Shown one piece after another: positions 28,531 to 38,000 of a DNA stretch of 55,815 nucleotides. Every line of letters begins with the position of its first letter. Within the stretch, counting starts at the first letter, position 1. The stretch lies in the NCBI RefSeq assembly GCF_002879615.1, contig NZ_PNRF01000018.1:1-55815 (forward strand). Reading direction: 5' to 3'. Below the pieces are notes generated by a model. That model made no database searches and had not been told where the DNA came from. It was given only the letters and a program-made list of their open reading frames with translations. A program made the position numbers and the translations under genes. Origin of the DNA: Billgrantia endophytica. GTDB lineage: Bacteria; Pseudomonadota; Gammaproteobacteria; Pseudomonadales; Halomonadaceae.

Positions 28531-30039
28531 ATGAAAAAACTGACTTGCATCGGTGGTGCGCTGACAGGCGTATTGTTCTCGTTCCCCATCATGGCGGCAG
28601 AATTGCGCATCGGTCTTCAGGACGACCCGGACGTTCTCGATCCCCACCAGTCGCGCACCTTCGTCGGTCGTATCGTCTATGCGGGGCTCTGCGACAAGCT
28701 CGTCGACATTACTCCGGAGCTCGAGATCGTGCCCCAACTCGCCACCGATTGGGAATGGTCGGACGACGCTTCGCAGTTGGTCATGGACCTTCGCGAAGGC
28801 GTCGTCTTCCATGATGGCACGCCATTCGATGCTCAGGCCGTCGTCGCCAATATCGAGCGCGCCATGACGCTGCCGGAATCGCGCCGCCGGAGCGAACTCG
28901 CCTCCGTCGACACCGTCGAGGCAACCGGCGACTATCAGGTCACCTTCACGCTGACGAGCCCGGATGCATCGCTACTGGCCCAGCTCACCGATCGAGCAGG
29001 GATGATGCTGTCACCCGAAGCCTTCGAGGAGATGGGCGCGAATTTTGGCTCCAATCCGGTCTGCTCCGGCCCCATGCGCTTCGTCGAACGCGTGCAACAG
29101 GACCGAATCGTCCTGGAGAAGTTCGAGGACTACTGGAACGCGGAGAATATCTTCATCGACCGCGTAACTTATCTACCTATCCCGGATGCCACGGTGCGCC
29201 TCGCCAATCTCCGCTCCGGCGATATCAATATGCTGGAACGCCTGGCCGCCTCCGATGCGACGGCTGTCCAGAATGCTGCCAACCTTACCTACGAGGAAGT
29301 CGTTGGCCTTGGCTACCAGGCACTCTACGTCAATATCGATAACGGCCCGCGCGCCGACAACCCGATGGGCAACGACAACCGGCTGCGTCAGGCCTTCTCG
29401 CTGGCCATCGACCGCGATGCCATCAATCAGGTCGTCTTCGAGGGCACCCAGTCGCCCGGTAACCAACCCTTCCCACCGAGCAGCCCCTGGTATAACGCCG
29501 ACATTCCCGTTCCCGAACGTGACGTCGAGGCGGCCCGTGCGCTGATGCAGGAGGCTGGCTTCGAGCGACTGGAAGTCGAGCTGCAGGTCGGCAACAATCC
29601 CGTGCAGATGCAGATGATGCAGGTCGTGCAATCGATGGTGGCCGAAGCCGGCTTCGACGTACGCCTCCAGGCGACCGAATACACGACACTGCTGTCGGAG
29701 CAGACCGCTGGCAACTTCCAGCTCAGCCGTTCCGACTGGTCCGGGCGCATCGATCCAGACGGTAACCTTCACCAGTTCGTCACTTGCGAAGGCGGCATCA
29801 ATGACGTGCGTTACTGCAATCCCGAGGTCGACGCACTGCTCGATGAGGCGCGCACCTTCACCGAGCCGTCGGCGCGCAAGGAGCGGTACGACGCCGCGAC
29901 GCAGATTCTTCAGGACGACATGCCAGTCATCTATCTTGGCCACCAGTCCTATATCTGGGCGATGGATGAGGCCATCGAGGGCTTCGTTCCCTCTCCGGAT
30001 GGCATGATCCGACTGACCGGCATGCAGATCGCCGAGTAG
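28531..30039 (+). CDS. Family 5 ABC-transporter substrate-binding protein (peptide/glutathione type)
   Basis: A 502-residue periplasmic binding protein of the DppA/GsiB group. MKKLTCIGGALTGVLFSFPIMAA is a Sec signal peptide. The mature part starts ELRIGLQDDPDVLDPHQSRTFVGRIVYAGLCDKL and contains the family stretch DLREGVVFHDGTPFDAQAVVANIERA. It binds a peptide-like ligand and passes it to the two permeases encoded next. GAGGGTGG lies about nine bases upstream of the chosen ATG. The ligand cannot be read from sequence; gamma-glutamyl peptides or glutathione are inferred from the neighbouring hydrolase. Confidence 0.9.
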   Translation: MKKLTCIGGALTGVLFSFPIMAAELRIGLQDDPDVLDPHQSRTFVGRIVYAGLCDKLVDITPELEIVPQLATDWEWSDDASQLVMDLREGVVFHDGTPFDAQAVVANIERAMTLPESRRRSELASVDTVEATGDYQVTFTLTSPDASLLAQLTDRAGMMLSPEAFEEMGANFGSNPVCSGPMRFVERVQQDRIVLEKFEDYWNAENIFIDRVTYLPIPDATVRLANLRSGDINMLERLAASDATAVQNAANLTYEEVVGLGYQALYVNIDNGPRADNPMGNDNRLRQAFSLAIDRDAINQVVFEGTQSPGNQPFPPSSPWYNADIPVPERDVEAARALMQEAGFERLEVELQVGNNPVQMQMMQVVQSMVAEAGFDVRLQATEYTTLLSEQTAGNFQLSRSDWSGRIDPDGNLHQFVTCEGGINDVRYCNPEVDALLDEARTFTEPSARKERYDAATQILQDDMPVIYLGHQSYIWAMDEAIEGFVPSPDGMIRLTGMQIAE

Positions 30040-30116
30040 CCTTTTGCCTCGCGGGGGCGCACGGGCCCGATGATCCAAGCGCCCCTTCCAGTCTCTCTGA
30101 CTCGGTCGATGCTCTC

Positions 30117-31064
30117 ATGTACGCTTATATAGCCAAGCGCTTGCTCGTTGCGATTCCAACGCTCCTGATCATTTCGATATTCGTCTTTCTGCTCCAGAAG
30201 CTATTGCCGGGCGACCCGGTACTGGCCATGGCGGGCGAGGAGCGCGACCCCGAGGTCATCGCCTATCTCAGGGAGCAATATCGGCTCAACGACCCGGTAG
30301 TCTACCAATATTTCTACTGGCTCGGTGACGTACTGCGTGGTGATCTCGGCACCTCGCTGCGGACCAATCAGCCGGTGACGGAACTGATTCTGCAGAAGTT
30401 ACCGGTCACCATTCAACTCGCCGTGATGGCGATGATCTTCGCGGTACTGATCGGCATCCCTGCCGGAATTCTCGCCGCCGTACACAAGAATACGGCCCTG
30501 GACTACCTCGCCAATCTCGTCGCACTTTCCGGCCTGTCGATCCCGAACTTCTGGCTCGGTATCATGTTGATTCTTCTCGTCTCCGTTCACCTCGGCTGGC
30601 TTCCCGCCTCGGGCTACTACCCGTTCTTCGTCGACCCGCTGCGCTCGCTCAAGACCATGGTCATGCCAGCCTTCGTCCTTTCGACACCACTCGCCGCGAT
30701 GCTGATGCGCCATACGCGCTCCTCGATGCTCGGTGTGCTGCGCGCCGACTATATCCGCACCGCGCGGGCAAAGGGGCTGTCAGAACGCACGGTAGTGATC
30801 GAGCACGGCCTCCGCAACGGGTTGCTGCCCATCATCACGCTGTCTGCCCTGCTGTTCGGTGACCTTCTTGCCGGCGCGGTATTGACCGAGCAGATATTCA
30901 CCATCCCCGGCTTTGGCAAGCTCATCGTCGACGCCGTCTTCAACCGCGACTACGCGGTGGTACAGGGCGTGGTCCTTTGCACCGCGGCTGCCTTCATCCT
31001 GATGAATCTGCTTGCCGACATTCTCTACGTCCTGCTCAATCCTCGCATGAGGGCCTCGCTATGA
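30117..31064 (+). CDS. ABC-transporter permease, DppB/GsiC type
   Basis: A 315-residue inner-membrane permease with six predicted helices, starting MYAYIAKRLLVAIPTLLIISI. LLPGDPVLAMAGE in the periplasmic loop is typical of the DppB group. The cytoplasmic EAA loop, which contacts the ATPase, is visible as YIRTARAKGLSERTVVIEHGLRNGLLP. It overlaps the next permease gene as ATGA (31061-31064). Part of the five-protein transporter and hydrolase unit downstream of the GntR gene. Confidence 0.93.
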   Translation: MYAYIAKRLLVAIPTLLIISIFVFLLQKLLPGDPVLAMAGEERDPEVIAYLREQYRLNDPVVYQYFYWLGDVLRGDLGTSLRTNQPVTELILQKLPVTIQLAVMAMIFAVLIGIPAGILAAVHKNTALDYLANLVALSGLSIPNFWLGIMLILLVSVHLGWLPASGYYPFFVDPLRSLKTMVMPAFVLSTPLAAMLMRHTRSSMLGVLRADYIRTARAKGLSERTVVIEHGLRNGLLPIITLSALLFGDLLAGAVLTEQIFTIPGFGKLIVDAVFNRDYAVVQGVVLCTAAAFILMNLLADILYVLLNPRMRASL

Positions 31065-31936
31065 TGCCTCTTACCCATGCGCTACCGGTGACGCACGAGG
31101 AGACGCCTGGACGCCGCGCCTGGCGCAAGTTCAAGGCCAACAAGGCGGCGCTGGTTGGACTCTGTATCATCTTGATCTCCGCCTTGCTCGCGCTTGCTGC
31201 CCCAATCCTACCGATCGCCGATCCGATCGCGACTGACTGGTCGGCGATCCGTCAGCCTCCTTCCGCCGCCCATTGGCTGGGTACCGACGAGATAGGGCGC
31301 GACCTGCTTTCACGCTTGATCTGGGGGGCGCAGGCCTCGCTCATGGCGGGGATATTCTCCGTCACGATCGCCGTCGTGATCGGCGTACCGATCGGTCTCG
31401 TCTCGGGCTACTTCGGCGGCTGGATCGATATGCTGATCTCCCGGGTGACGGAAGCCTTCCTCGCCATGCCCTTCCTGATCACTGCGATCGCGTTGGCCGC
31501 GTTTCTGGGGCCGAGTCTATCCAACGCCATGATCGCCATCGGCCTCTCTGCAATGCCGATATTCGTGCGGCTGACCCGCGGCCAGGTGCTATCGGTCAAA
31601 ACCGAAGACTATGTCGAGGGAGCGCGTTCGATCGGACTCGGCAACCTGGCGATCCTGCGTCGTTACATCGTGCCTAACGTCTTCCCCCCGATACTGGTCC
31701 AGGCGACGCTGACCGTGGCCACGGCGATCATCGCCGAGGCGAGTCTCTCCTTCCTTGGTCTCGGTCAGCAGCCACCCAATCCCAGTTGGGGTTCGATGCT
31801 CAACGTTGCCATGAACTTCATGTCACAGGCGCCGTGGATGGCGGTATGGCCAGGTGCTGCGATCTTTCTCGTGGTGATCGGCTTCAACCTGGTTGGCGAT
31901 GGGCTGAGCGATGCCCTCGATCCTCGCGAATCCTGA
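31061..31936 (+). CDS. ABC-transporter permease, DppC/GsiD type
   Basis: A 291-residue permease partner. It has the DppC-type N-terminal amphipathic segment (WRKFKANKAALVGLCIILI), the conserved HWLGTDEIGRDLLSRLIWGAQASL, and the EAA loop VEGARSIGLGNLAILRRYIVPNV. ASLSFLGLGQQPPNPSWGSML is a strong family signature near the C-terminus. Translation is coupled to the upstream permease by the ATGA overlap. Confidence 0.93.
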   Translation: MMPLTHALPVTHEETPGRRAWRKFKANKAALVGLCIILISALLALAAPILPIADPIATDWSAIRQPPSAAHWLGTDEIGRDLLSRLIWGAQASLMAGIFSVTIAVVIGVPIGLVSGYFGGWIDMLISRVTEAFLAMPFLITAIALAAFLGPSLSNAMIAIGLSAMPIFVRLTRGQVLSVKTEDYVEGARSIGLGNLAILRRYIVPNVFPPILVQATLTVATAIIAEASLSFLGLGQQPPNPSWGSMLNVAMNFMSQAPWMAVWPGAAIFLVVIGFNLVGDGLSDALDPRES

Positions 31937-32002
31937 CGTATAACCGTCAGACATCGGATCAACGCCGTTCAGCACCACGAACCTCTACTGGAAAGGTCCA
32001 CC

Positions 32003-33790
32003 ATGCCAACATTCACTACCCGTCCCGAGATCCTCGGTACCTTCGGGGTTGTCACCTCCACCCATTGGATCGCCTCTGCCGTCGGCATGAGCATTCTGGA
32101 AAAAGGCGGTAACGCCTTCGACGCGGCGGTAGCAACCGGTTTCGTGCTTCAGGTGGTGGAGCCGCATCTGAACGGCCCCGGCGGCGACATGCCTGCACTG
32201 CTCTATTCCAAAGCGAAGGACAAGGTGGAGGTGCTATGCGCGCAAGGCACCGCACCGGCTGGCGCTTCCATCGAGCATTATACTGGCGAGGGCTTGTCGA
32301 TCATTCCCGGCGATGGCTTGCTTTCGACGGTCATTCCCGGCGCTTTCGGCGGTTGGATGTTGATGCTCAAGGAATATGGCCAGCTGTCGGTGCGCGACGT
32401 ACTGGAACCGGCGATCCATTACGCCGAGCATGGACATCCTCTGCTGCCGCGCGTGGCCGCAACCATCGAGGGGCTGGGCGAGTTCTTTCGCCGCGAATGG
32501 CCGACGTCGTTCGCGACCTGGCTACCCAATGGAACGGCGCCCGCTCCATACGCCAATTTTCGCAATCCCACCCTGGCGGCGACTTGGCGGCGTATGGTGG
32601 CCGAAGCGGAGAGTCGACAGGGACGAGAAGCGCAGATCGAGGCGGCATGTGAGGCTTTTTATCGCGGCTTCGTCGCCGAGGCGATCAGCGACTATTTCCG
32701 CCATGCAGAGGTGATGGACGCCAGCGGTGCGCGTCATAAGGGGGTCTTGACCGCCGACGACCTGGATCGCTGGAAGCCGACCATCGAGATACCGCAGACC
32801 TACGACTACCATGGCTGGACGATCGCCAAGACCGGGCCTTGGGGCCAGGGGCCGGTGCTGCTCCAGTCACTGGCGTTGCTCAAGGGACTGAATGTCGGTG
32901 ACATGGACCCGACCGGTGCCGAGTTCGTGCATACGGTCATTGAAGCGATGAAGCTCGCCTATGCCGACCGCGAAGTCTATTACGGCGACCCGGCCTTCGC
33001 CGAGATACCGATCGAGCGACTGCTCTCGGATGACTACAACGATGTGCGCCGCCGGCTGATTGGCGATACCGCATCGCTCGAACTGCGCCCCGGTCGGCTA
33101 TCCGGCTTCGAAACTCAGCATGACGCCACGATGGCGATGCTGGATACGGCAGGGATGATCGGGGGAGCGATATATGAACCGACCATGGCGCATCTAAGCG
33201 AAAAGCGTGGCGACACCGTCCATGTCGACGTGATCGACCGCGAGGGCAACATGGTCTCGGTGACACCGTCGGGTGGCTGGTTACAGTCGTCACCGACCAT
33301 CCCTGGCCTTGGCTTCTGCCTCAATTCGCGTGCCCAGATGTTCTGGCTGAAGCCGGGACTACCCACTTCGCTCGCTCCCGGCAAGCGCCCACGTACCACG
33401 CTCACTCCCAGCATCGCCCTGCGCGATGGTGTGCCGACACTGGCTTTCGGCACCCCCGGCGGCGACCAGCAGGACCAGTGGCAGCTCGCCTTCTTCCTGC
33501 GCTATGTCCACCACGGGGGCGACCTGCAGGCGACCATCGATCAACCGCTGTTTCATACCACCCACTTCCCGAGTTCCTTTTATCCACGCACCCGCAGCCC
33601 GGGCAATCTGATGGTCGAGGAAACGATTGGCACCGCAGCACTGCGCGAACTGAAGGATAAAGGTCACCTGGTCAGTGTCGCCGACCCTTGGTCGATCGGT
33701 CGACTCACCGCCGCACGGCGCGATGGCGACGGGCTGCTCCGTGCAGCCGCCACGCCGCGTCTGATGCAAGCCTACGCCATCGGCAGATGA
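32003..33790 (+). CDS. Gamma-glutamyltransferase-family Ntn hydrolase, cytoplasmic
   Basis: A 595-residue GGT-family protein. GGNAFDAAVATGFVLQVVEPHLNGPGGD marks the N-terminal part; the predicted autoprocessing nucleophile is Thr405 in GDTVHVDVID, and PGGDQQDQWQLAFFLR is near the glycine-rich oxyanion area. The usual Thr-Thr-His at the cleavage site is Asp-Thr-Val. There is no signal peptide, unlike classic periplasmic GGT, so it should act on imported substrate. It lies inside the ABC transporter operon, the position held by the Ntn hydrolase iaaA in the E. coli gsi operon. Substrate: gamma-glutamyl peptides, glutathione or a related amide (inferred). Confidence 0.87.
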   Translation: MPTFTTRPEILGTFGVVTSTHWIASAVGMSILEKGGNAFDAAVATGFVLQVVEPHLNGPGGDMPALLYSKAKDKVEVLCAQGTAPAGASIEHYTGEGLSIIPGDGLLSTVIPGAFGGWMLMLKEYGQLSVRDVLEPAIHYAEHGHPLLPRVAATIEGLGEFFRREWPTSFATWLPNGTAPAPYANFRNPTLAATWRRMVAEAESRQGREAQIEAACEAFYRGFVAEAISDYFRHAEVMDASGARHKGVLTADDLDRWKPTIEIPQTYDYHGWTIAKTGPWGQGPVLLQSLALLKGLNVGDMDPTGAEFVHTVIEAMKLAYADREVYYGDPAFAEIPIERLLSDDYNDVRRRLIGDTASLELRPGRLSGFETQHDATMAMLDTAGMIGGAIYEPTMAHLSEKRGDTVHVDVIDREGNMVSVTPSGGWLQSSPTIPGLGFCLNSRAQMFWLKPGLPTSLAPGKRPRTTLTPSIALRDGVPTLAFGTPGGDQQDQWQLAFFLRYVHHGGDLQATIDQPLFHTTHFPSSFYPRTRSPGNLMVEETIGTAALRELKDKGHLVSVADPWSIGRLTAARRDGDGLLRAAATPRLMQAYAIGR

Positions 33791-33825
33791 GTATGATCAC
33801 CGACAGTAATCCCGAAGGAAATGCC

Positions 33826-35652
33826 ATGACCGACTCAGCGATGACCGAACCGGTGCTATCGGTGCGTAATCTCACCGTCTCCTTCCGTTCCGCCGATATC
33901 TGGCGTCCTGTGGTCAGGGACGTCTCCTTCGACGTCGGTCCACGCGAAACAGTCTCGATCGTTGGTGAATCGGGATCCGGCAAGAGCGTGACATCACTGG
34001 CCATCATGCGCCTGCTGGCGAAGGGGGCGAGCAGTATCGAGGGCGAGGTGCTGCTCAACGGACAAAATCTCCTCGCTCTTCCGGAGGAGCAAATGCGCGA
34101 TGTGAGGGGCAACGACATCGCGATGATCTTTCAGGAGCCGATGACCAGTCTCAACCCGACCTTCACTATCGGACGGCAGATCGCCGAGACACTGATCCGC
34201 CATCGGCGGATATCGGCGGCACAGGCAAAGGTCGAATCGATCGAGCTGCTGGAGAAGGTGCGTATTCCCAACGCCCGCGCCCGCATCAGGGAATACCCCC
34301 ACCAATTCTCCGGTGGCATGCGCCAACGAGTGATGATCGCCATGGCGCTGGCATCGAAGCCGAAACTGCTGATCGCCGACGAGCCGACCACTGCGCTCGA
34401 CGTGACCATACAAGGACAGATCCTCGATCTGCTCAAGCTTCTTCAAGAAGAGGAAGATGGCATGTCGATACTGTTCATCACGCATGACATGGGCGTGGTG
34501 GCGGAAATCGCCGAGCGCACCCTGGTCATGTACCGGGGCGATGTGGTGGAGAGTGGACCGACGGAAGGGATCTTTCGCCGTGGCCGCGAGCCTTACACGC
34601 GAGCACTGCTCAGCTCCGTGCCACGTCTCGGTTCGATGGGCGATCGAGATTGGCCACTGCGCTTTCCCATCGTCGACATCGAGACAGGCCAGGCCAGCGA
34701 GCCGACCGAGGTGGCCGGCACGCTCGATAGAAGCCGAACGCCGATCCTTTCGGTACGCAACCTCGTCACTCGCTTCGATATCCGCTCCGGCTTCTTGCAG
34801 CGCAAGACGGCGGCCGTACATGCGGTCGAGAACGTCTCCTTCGATCTTGCCCAGGGCGAGACGCTGGCGTTGGTAGGTGAATCGGGCTGTGGCAAGTCGA
34901 CCACGGGGCGTTCGATCATGCGCCTGGTCGAGCCATGCAGCGGTGAGGTGCAACTGGACGGCTACGATGTCCTCAAGCTCGGCCCCAGGGACCTGCGCCG
35001 CATGCGGCGCAGCGTTCAGATGGTCTTCCAGGACCCATTCGCCAGCCTCAATCCGCGGATGAGCGTGGGCACCGCCATCTCCGAGCCCTTCCTCGCCCAT
35101 GGTCTCGGCAGCAAGGCGCAGGCGCGCGAGCGAACGGCCGATCTCCTTGAACGTGTCGGTTTGACCACCGACATGATGCGGCGCTACCCGCATGAATTCT
35201 CCGGTGGGCAGCGACAGCGCATCAGCATCGCTCGCGCGTTGTCCCTCGAGCCCAAGGTGATCGTCGCCGACGAGTCCGTCTCGGCGCTCGACGTCTCGAT
35301 CAAGGCACAGGTCTGCAATCTGCTCCTCGACCTTCAGGAAAGCCTCGGTCTCGCCTTCCTGTTTATCTCACACGATATGGCGGTGGTGGAACGTGTCAGC
35401 CACCGGGTCGCCGTCATGTATCTCGGCGAGATCGTCGAAATCGGTCCCCGTGCGGCAGTATTCGGCAATCCGCAGCACGCCTATACCAGGAAGCTGATTG
35501 CCGCAGTGCCAGTGCCCGACCCCGCTCGCAGGAGCATGAAACGCAACATTGCCGTGGACGAGCTGAAGAACCCCGTCCGTCCACGCGGCTATCAGCCACC
35601 CAAGCGCAATTATCGCGAGGTCGCCCCTGGGCATTTCGTGCAAATGGAGTAG
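33826..35652 (+). CDS. Fused double ATPase of the peptide ABC transporter (GsiA/DppDF type)
   Basis: A 608-residue protein with two complete ABC ATPase domains. The first has Walker A GESGSGKS, signature FSGGMRQRV and Walker B LLIADEPT; the second has GESGCGKST, FSGGQRQRI and VIVADESV. Each is followed by the oligopeptide-transporter C-terminal segment (GREPYTRALLSSVP and NPQHAYTRKLIAAVP). This fusion is the GsiA arrangement; Dpp/Opp systems usually have two separate ATPases. The start at 33826 has AAGGAAA upstream; ATG 33787, overlapping the previous stop, is an alternative. Last gene of the unit. Confidence 0.9.
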   Translation: MTDSAMTEPVLSVRNLTVSFRSADIWRPVVRDVSFDVGPRETVSIVGESGSGKSVTSLAIMRLLAKGASSIEGEVLLNGQNLLALPEEQMRDVRGNDIAMIFQEPMTSLNPTFTIGRQIAETLIRHRRISAAQAKVESIELLEKVRIPNARARIREYPHQFSGGMRQRVMIAMALASKPKLLIADEPTTALDVTIQGQILDLLKLLQEEEDGMSILFITHDMGVVAEIAERTLVMYRGDVVESGPTEGIFRRGREPYTRALLSSVPRLGSMGDRDWPLRFPIVDIETGQASEPTEVAGTLDRSRTPILSVRNLVTRFDIRSGFLQRKTAAVHAVENVSFDLAQGETLALVGESGCGKSTTGRSIMRLVEPCSGEVQLDGYDVLKLGPRDLRRMRRSVQMVFQDPFASLNPRMSVGTAISEPFLAHGLGSKAQARERTADLLERVGLTTDMMRRYPHEFSGGQRQRISIARALSLEPKVIVADESVSALDVSIKAQVCNLLLDLQESLGLAFLFISHDMAVVERVSHRVAVMYLGEIVEIGPRAAVFGNPQHAYTRKLIAAVPVPDPARRSMKRNIAVDELKNPVRPRGYQPPKRNYREVAPGHFVQME

Positions 35653-35681
35653 ACGACGAGCATCGGTCAATGACGTGTAAA

Positions 35682-35699
35682 GCGCCCCATCGGGGGCGC
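35682..35699. terminator. Hairpin between the ABC operon and gor
   Basis: GCGCCCC (35682-35688) and GGGGCGC (35693-35699) form a perfect 7-bp stem with the loop ATCG. It lies 29 bases past the ATPase stop and just before the convergent gor stop. There is no T-run. Confidence 0.65.
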
Positions 35700-35706
35700 C
35701 CGCCCA

Positions 35707-37068
35707 TCAACGCCGGGTCACGCTGCGCATCGTGACGAACTCTTCGGCTCCCGTAGGGTGAATCCCGACCGTGGCGTCGAAGTCCGCCTTGGTGAGTTTG
35801 GCTCGCACTGCAATGGCGATGCCCTGGATCAGCTCACCAGCCTCCTCTCCTACCATGTGAGCGCCTACCACGATGTCACTGGCGTCATCGACGACGAGCT
35901 TCATCAGGCAGCGTTCCTGGCTTCCGGACAGGGTGTGTTTCATCGGCCGGAAGTCGGTCCGGTAGACACGAATGGCCCCGCAGTGCTCACGCGCCTGCTC
36001 TTCGGATAGCCCCACGGTACCGATATTGGGGTGGCAGAACACCGCTGTGGCGATATTGTGGTAGTCCAGCGGCGGTGCCGGCGAATCCGTGAAGTGTTGC
36101 CGTACCAGATGCATTGCCTCGGCCAGGGCCACCGGTGTCAATTCCGGGCCACCCGTGACATCGCCCAGGGCGAGGATGGACGGTACCGAGGTTTCGAAGC
36201 GGTCATTCACCTTCAGGGTGCCGTCAGGGTTCAGCTGGATCGTCAGATCGTCGAGCCCAAGGCCCGCCAGATGCGGCTTGCGTCCGGTGGCGGCCAGCAC
36301 GGCATCCACCTCTATCGTCTCGCCATTGGTCAGGGAAACCAGTAGACCTGTCTCGACCTTCTCGATGGATTCGATAGTGGTTTCGAAATGCAGCCTGACG
36401 CCTTTCTGCTCCATCTGCTCCCGCGTGAATTCCCTTACCTCGCGGTCGAAGCCGCGCAGGAACAGCTCGCCACGATAGACCAGGTGGGATTCACTGCCCA
36501 ATCCGTTGAAGATGCTGGCAAACTCCACGGCGATATAGCCACCGCCCAGCGCGAGGAAGCGTTGCGGAAACTGGTCGAGGTCGAAGACCTCGTTGGAGGT
36601 CAACGCAAGCTCGCTGCCAGGAAACTCCGGCACCCAGGGCCAGCCACCCACGGCCACCAGAATCTTGGCGGCACTGAAGGTCTCGCCGGACACTGCCACA
36701 TGATGGTCATCCACTACTTGCGCCCGCCCGCTGATCAGACGAACGCCGGCGTTTTCCAACAGCCGACCATAGATATCGTTGAGGCGTTCGATCTCTTCCG
36801 TCTTGTTGTCGCGCAATGTGCTCCAGTCGAAGACTGGCGGTTCGGGCAGGCGCCAACCGAAGCCTGCCGCATCCTCGAAGGCATCGTGGAAGTGGGCCGC
36901 GTAGGAGTAGAGCTTCTTGGGAACGCACCCCACGTTGACGCAGGTGCCGCCCAGATAGCGGTCCTCGGCAACAGCCACTCGAGCACCTGTCGCCGCTGCG
37001 GTGCGTGCAGCCCGTACGCCACCGGAGCCGGCACCGATGACGAAGAGGTCATAGTCGAAATCTGGCAC
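35707..37068 (-). CDS. gor: Gor, glutathione-disulfide reductase
   Basis: A 453-residue flavoprotein disulfide reductase that restores GSH from GSSG with NADPH. FAD loop GAGSGGVRAARTAA, redox cysteines Cys43 and Cys48 in GGTCVNVGCVPKK, NAD(P) loop GGGYIAVEFASIFNGLG and the C-terminal HPTGAEE with the proton-relay His-Glu are all present. It is convergent with the putative gamma-glutamyl-peptide import operon, which may reflect shared glutathione metabolism, although no co-regulation is visible. Confidence 0.95.
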   Translation of the reverse strand: MPDFDYDLFVIGAGSGGVRAARTAAATGARVAVAEDRYLGGTCVNVGCVPKKLYSYAAHFHDAFEDAAGFGWRLPEPPVFDWSTLRDNKTEEIERLNDIYGRLLENAGVRLISGRAQVVDDHHVAVSGETFSAAKILVAVGGWPWVPEFPGSELALTSNEVFDLDQFPQRFLALGGGYIAVEFASIFNGLGSESHLVYRGELFLRGFDREVREFTREQMEQKGVRLHFETTIESIEKVETGLLVSLTNGETIEVDAVLAATGRKPHLAGLGLDDLTIQLNPDGTLKVNDRFETSVPSILALGDVTGGPELTPVALAEAMHLVRQHFTDSPAPPLDYHNIATAVFCHPNIGTVGLSEEQAREHCGAIRVYRTDFRPMKHTLSGSQERCLMKLVVDDASDIVVGAHMVGEEAGELIQGIAIAVRAKLTKADFDATVGIHPTGAEEFVTMRSVTRR

Positions 37069-37242
37069 GAAGTTCTCCTTGTCACACCGGGCTGCCCGAT
37101 CCGGAGCCCATTGGGATGGTGGCGATAATACCAGTGCTGGCCCCTGTCAGGGAGAGTGACTGTTGACCACCGCTCCGGCCGGCGGTACAAGAGGTTGGCT
37201 GGCTTGAAGACCGCTCCTCTCACACACCGGGTATGCTTTGAC

Positions 37243-37899
37243 ATGACGAAGGAAATCGACGCTCTGCTCGAGAACAACCGCTCCTGGGCCGAACGCATGT
37301 GCCAGGAAGATCCGGACTATTTCGCCCGGCTCTCTCGCCAGCAGAACCCCGACTACCTCTGGATCGGCTGTTCCGACAGTCGGGTGCCGGCCAACCAGAT
37401 CATCTCGCTGCCACCCGGCGAGGTGTTCGTCCATCGCAATGTGGCCAATCTGCTCCACCACAACGACATGAATGCCCTTTCCGTGGTCCAGTATGCGGTG
37501 GATGTCCTGCAGGTGAAACACATCATGATCGTCGGCCATTATGGCTGCGGGGGGGTCCGCGCGGCGGTGGCCGGTGGCGAGTGCGGCATGGTGGACTACT
37601 GGCTCCACTCGGTACGCGAGCTATATAGCCGTCACCGGGAAGCCCTGGAGGGCCTGCCGCTTGACGTCCAGGTCGACCGCATGTGCGAGCTCAACGTCAA
37701 GGCTCAGGTGAACAACCTCTGCCGTACCAAGATCCTTCAGATTGCGTGGCAGCGTCGCCAGCAACTGGCTGTCCATGGCTGGATCTACGGGCTCGGGGAT
37801 GGTCGTATCACCGATCTCAAGTGCACCGTCCAGGGGCTGGATCAGGTGGAGACGCTCTATCGGATCGATCGCATCGACCCCCTGCCCTCCGCTGAGTGA
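37243..37899 (+). CDS. can: Beta-class carbonic anhydrase
   Basis: A 218-residue beta-carbonic anhydrase interconverting CO2 and bicarbonate. The zinc ligands are Cys43 (IGCSDSRVP, with the Asp45-Arg47 dyad), His99 and Cys102 (GHYGCGGV). The length and C-terminal HGWIYGLGDGRITDL match the E. coli Can type. The start at 37243 (MTKEIDALLENN) is the family start; the in-frame extension upstream to 37156 is rejected. It is divergent from gor. Confidence 0.94.
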   Translation: MTKEIDALLENNRSWAERMCQEDPDYFARLSRQQNPDYLWIGCSDSRVPANQIISLPPGEVFVHRNVANLLHHNDMNALSVVQYAVDVLQVKHIMIVGHYGCGGVRAAVAGGECGMVDYWLHSVRELYSRHREALEGLPLDVQVDRMCELNVKAQVNNLCRTKILQIAWQRRQQLAVHGWIYGLGDGRITDLKCTVQGLDQVETLYRIDRIDPLPSAE

Positions 37900-38000
37900 G
37901 GCTCCAGTCTCCGCTGAGTTGGCAAGTTCCGGGCTCGCGCGAACTTCGTCCAGAGCGCTACACTGGCCTGGATTCCAGACTGCCGGAAGGCCTCCTCTTC

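Noticed and set aside
27592..35652. GntR-ABC-GGT unit as a recently acquired island
   Set aside because: No tRNA, integrase, insertion sequence or direct repeats flank it, and the base composition looks similar to its neighbours by eye.
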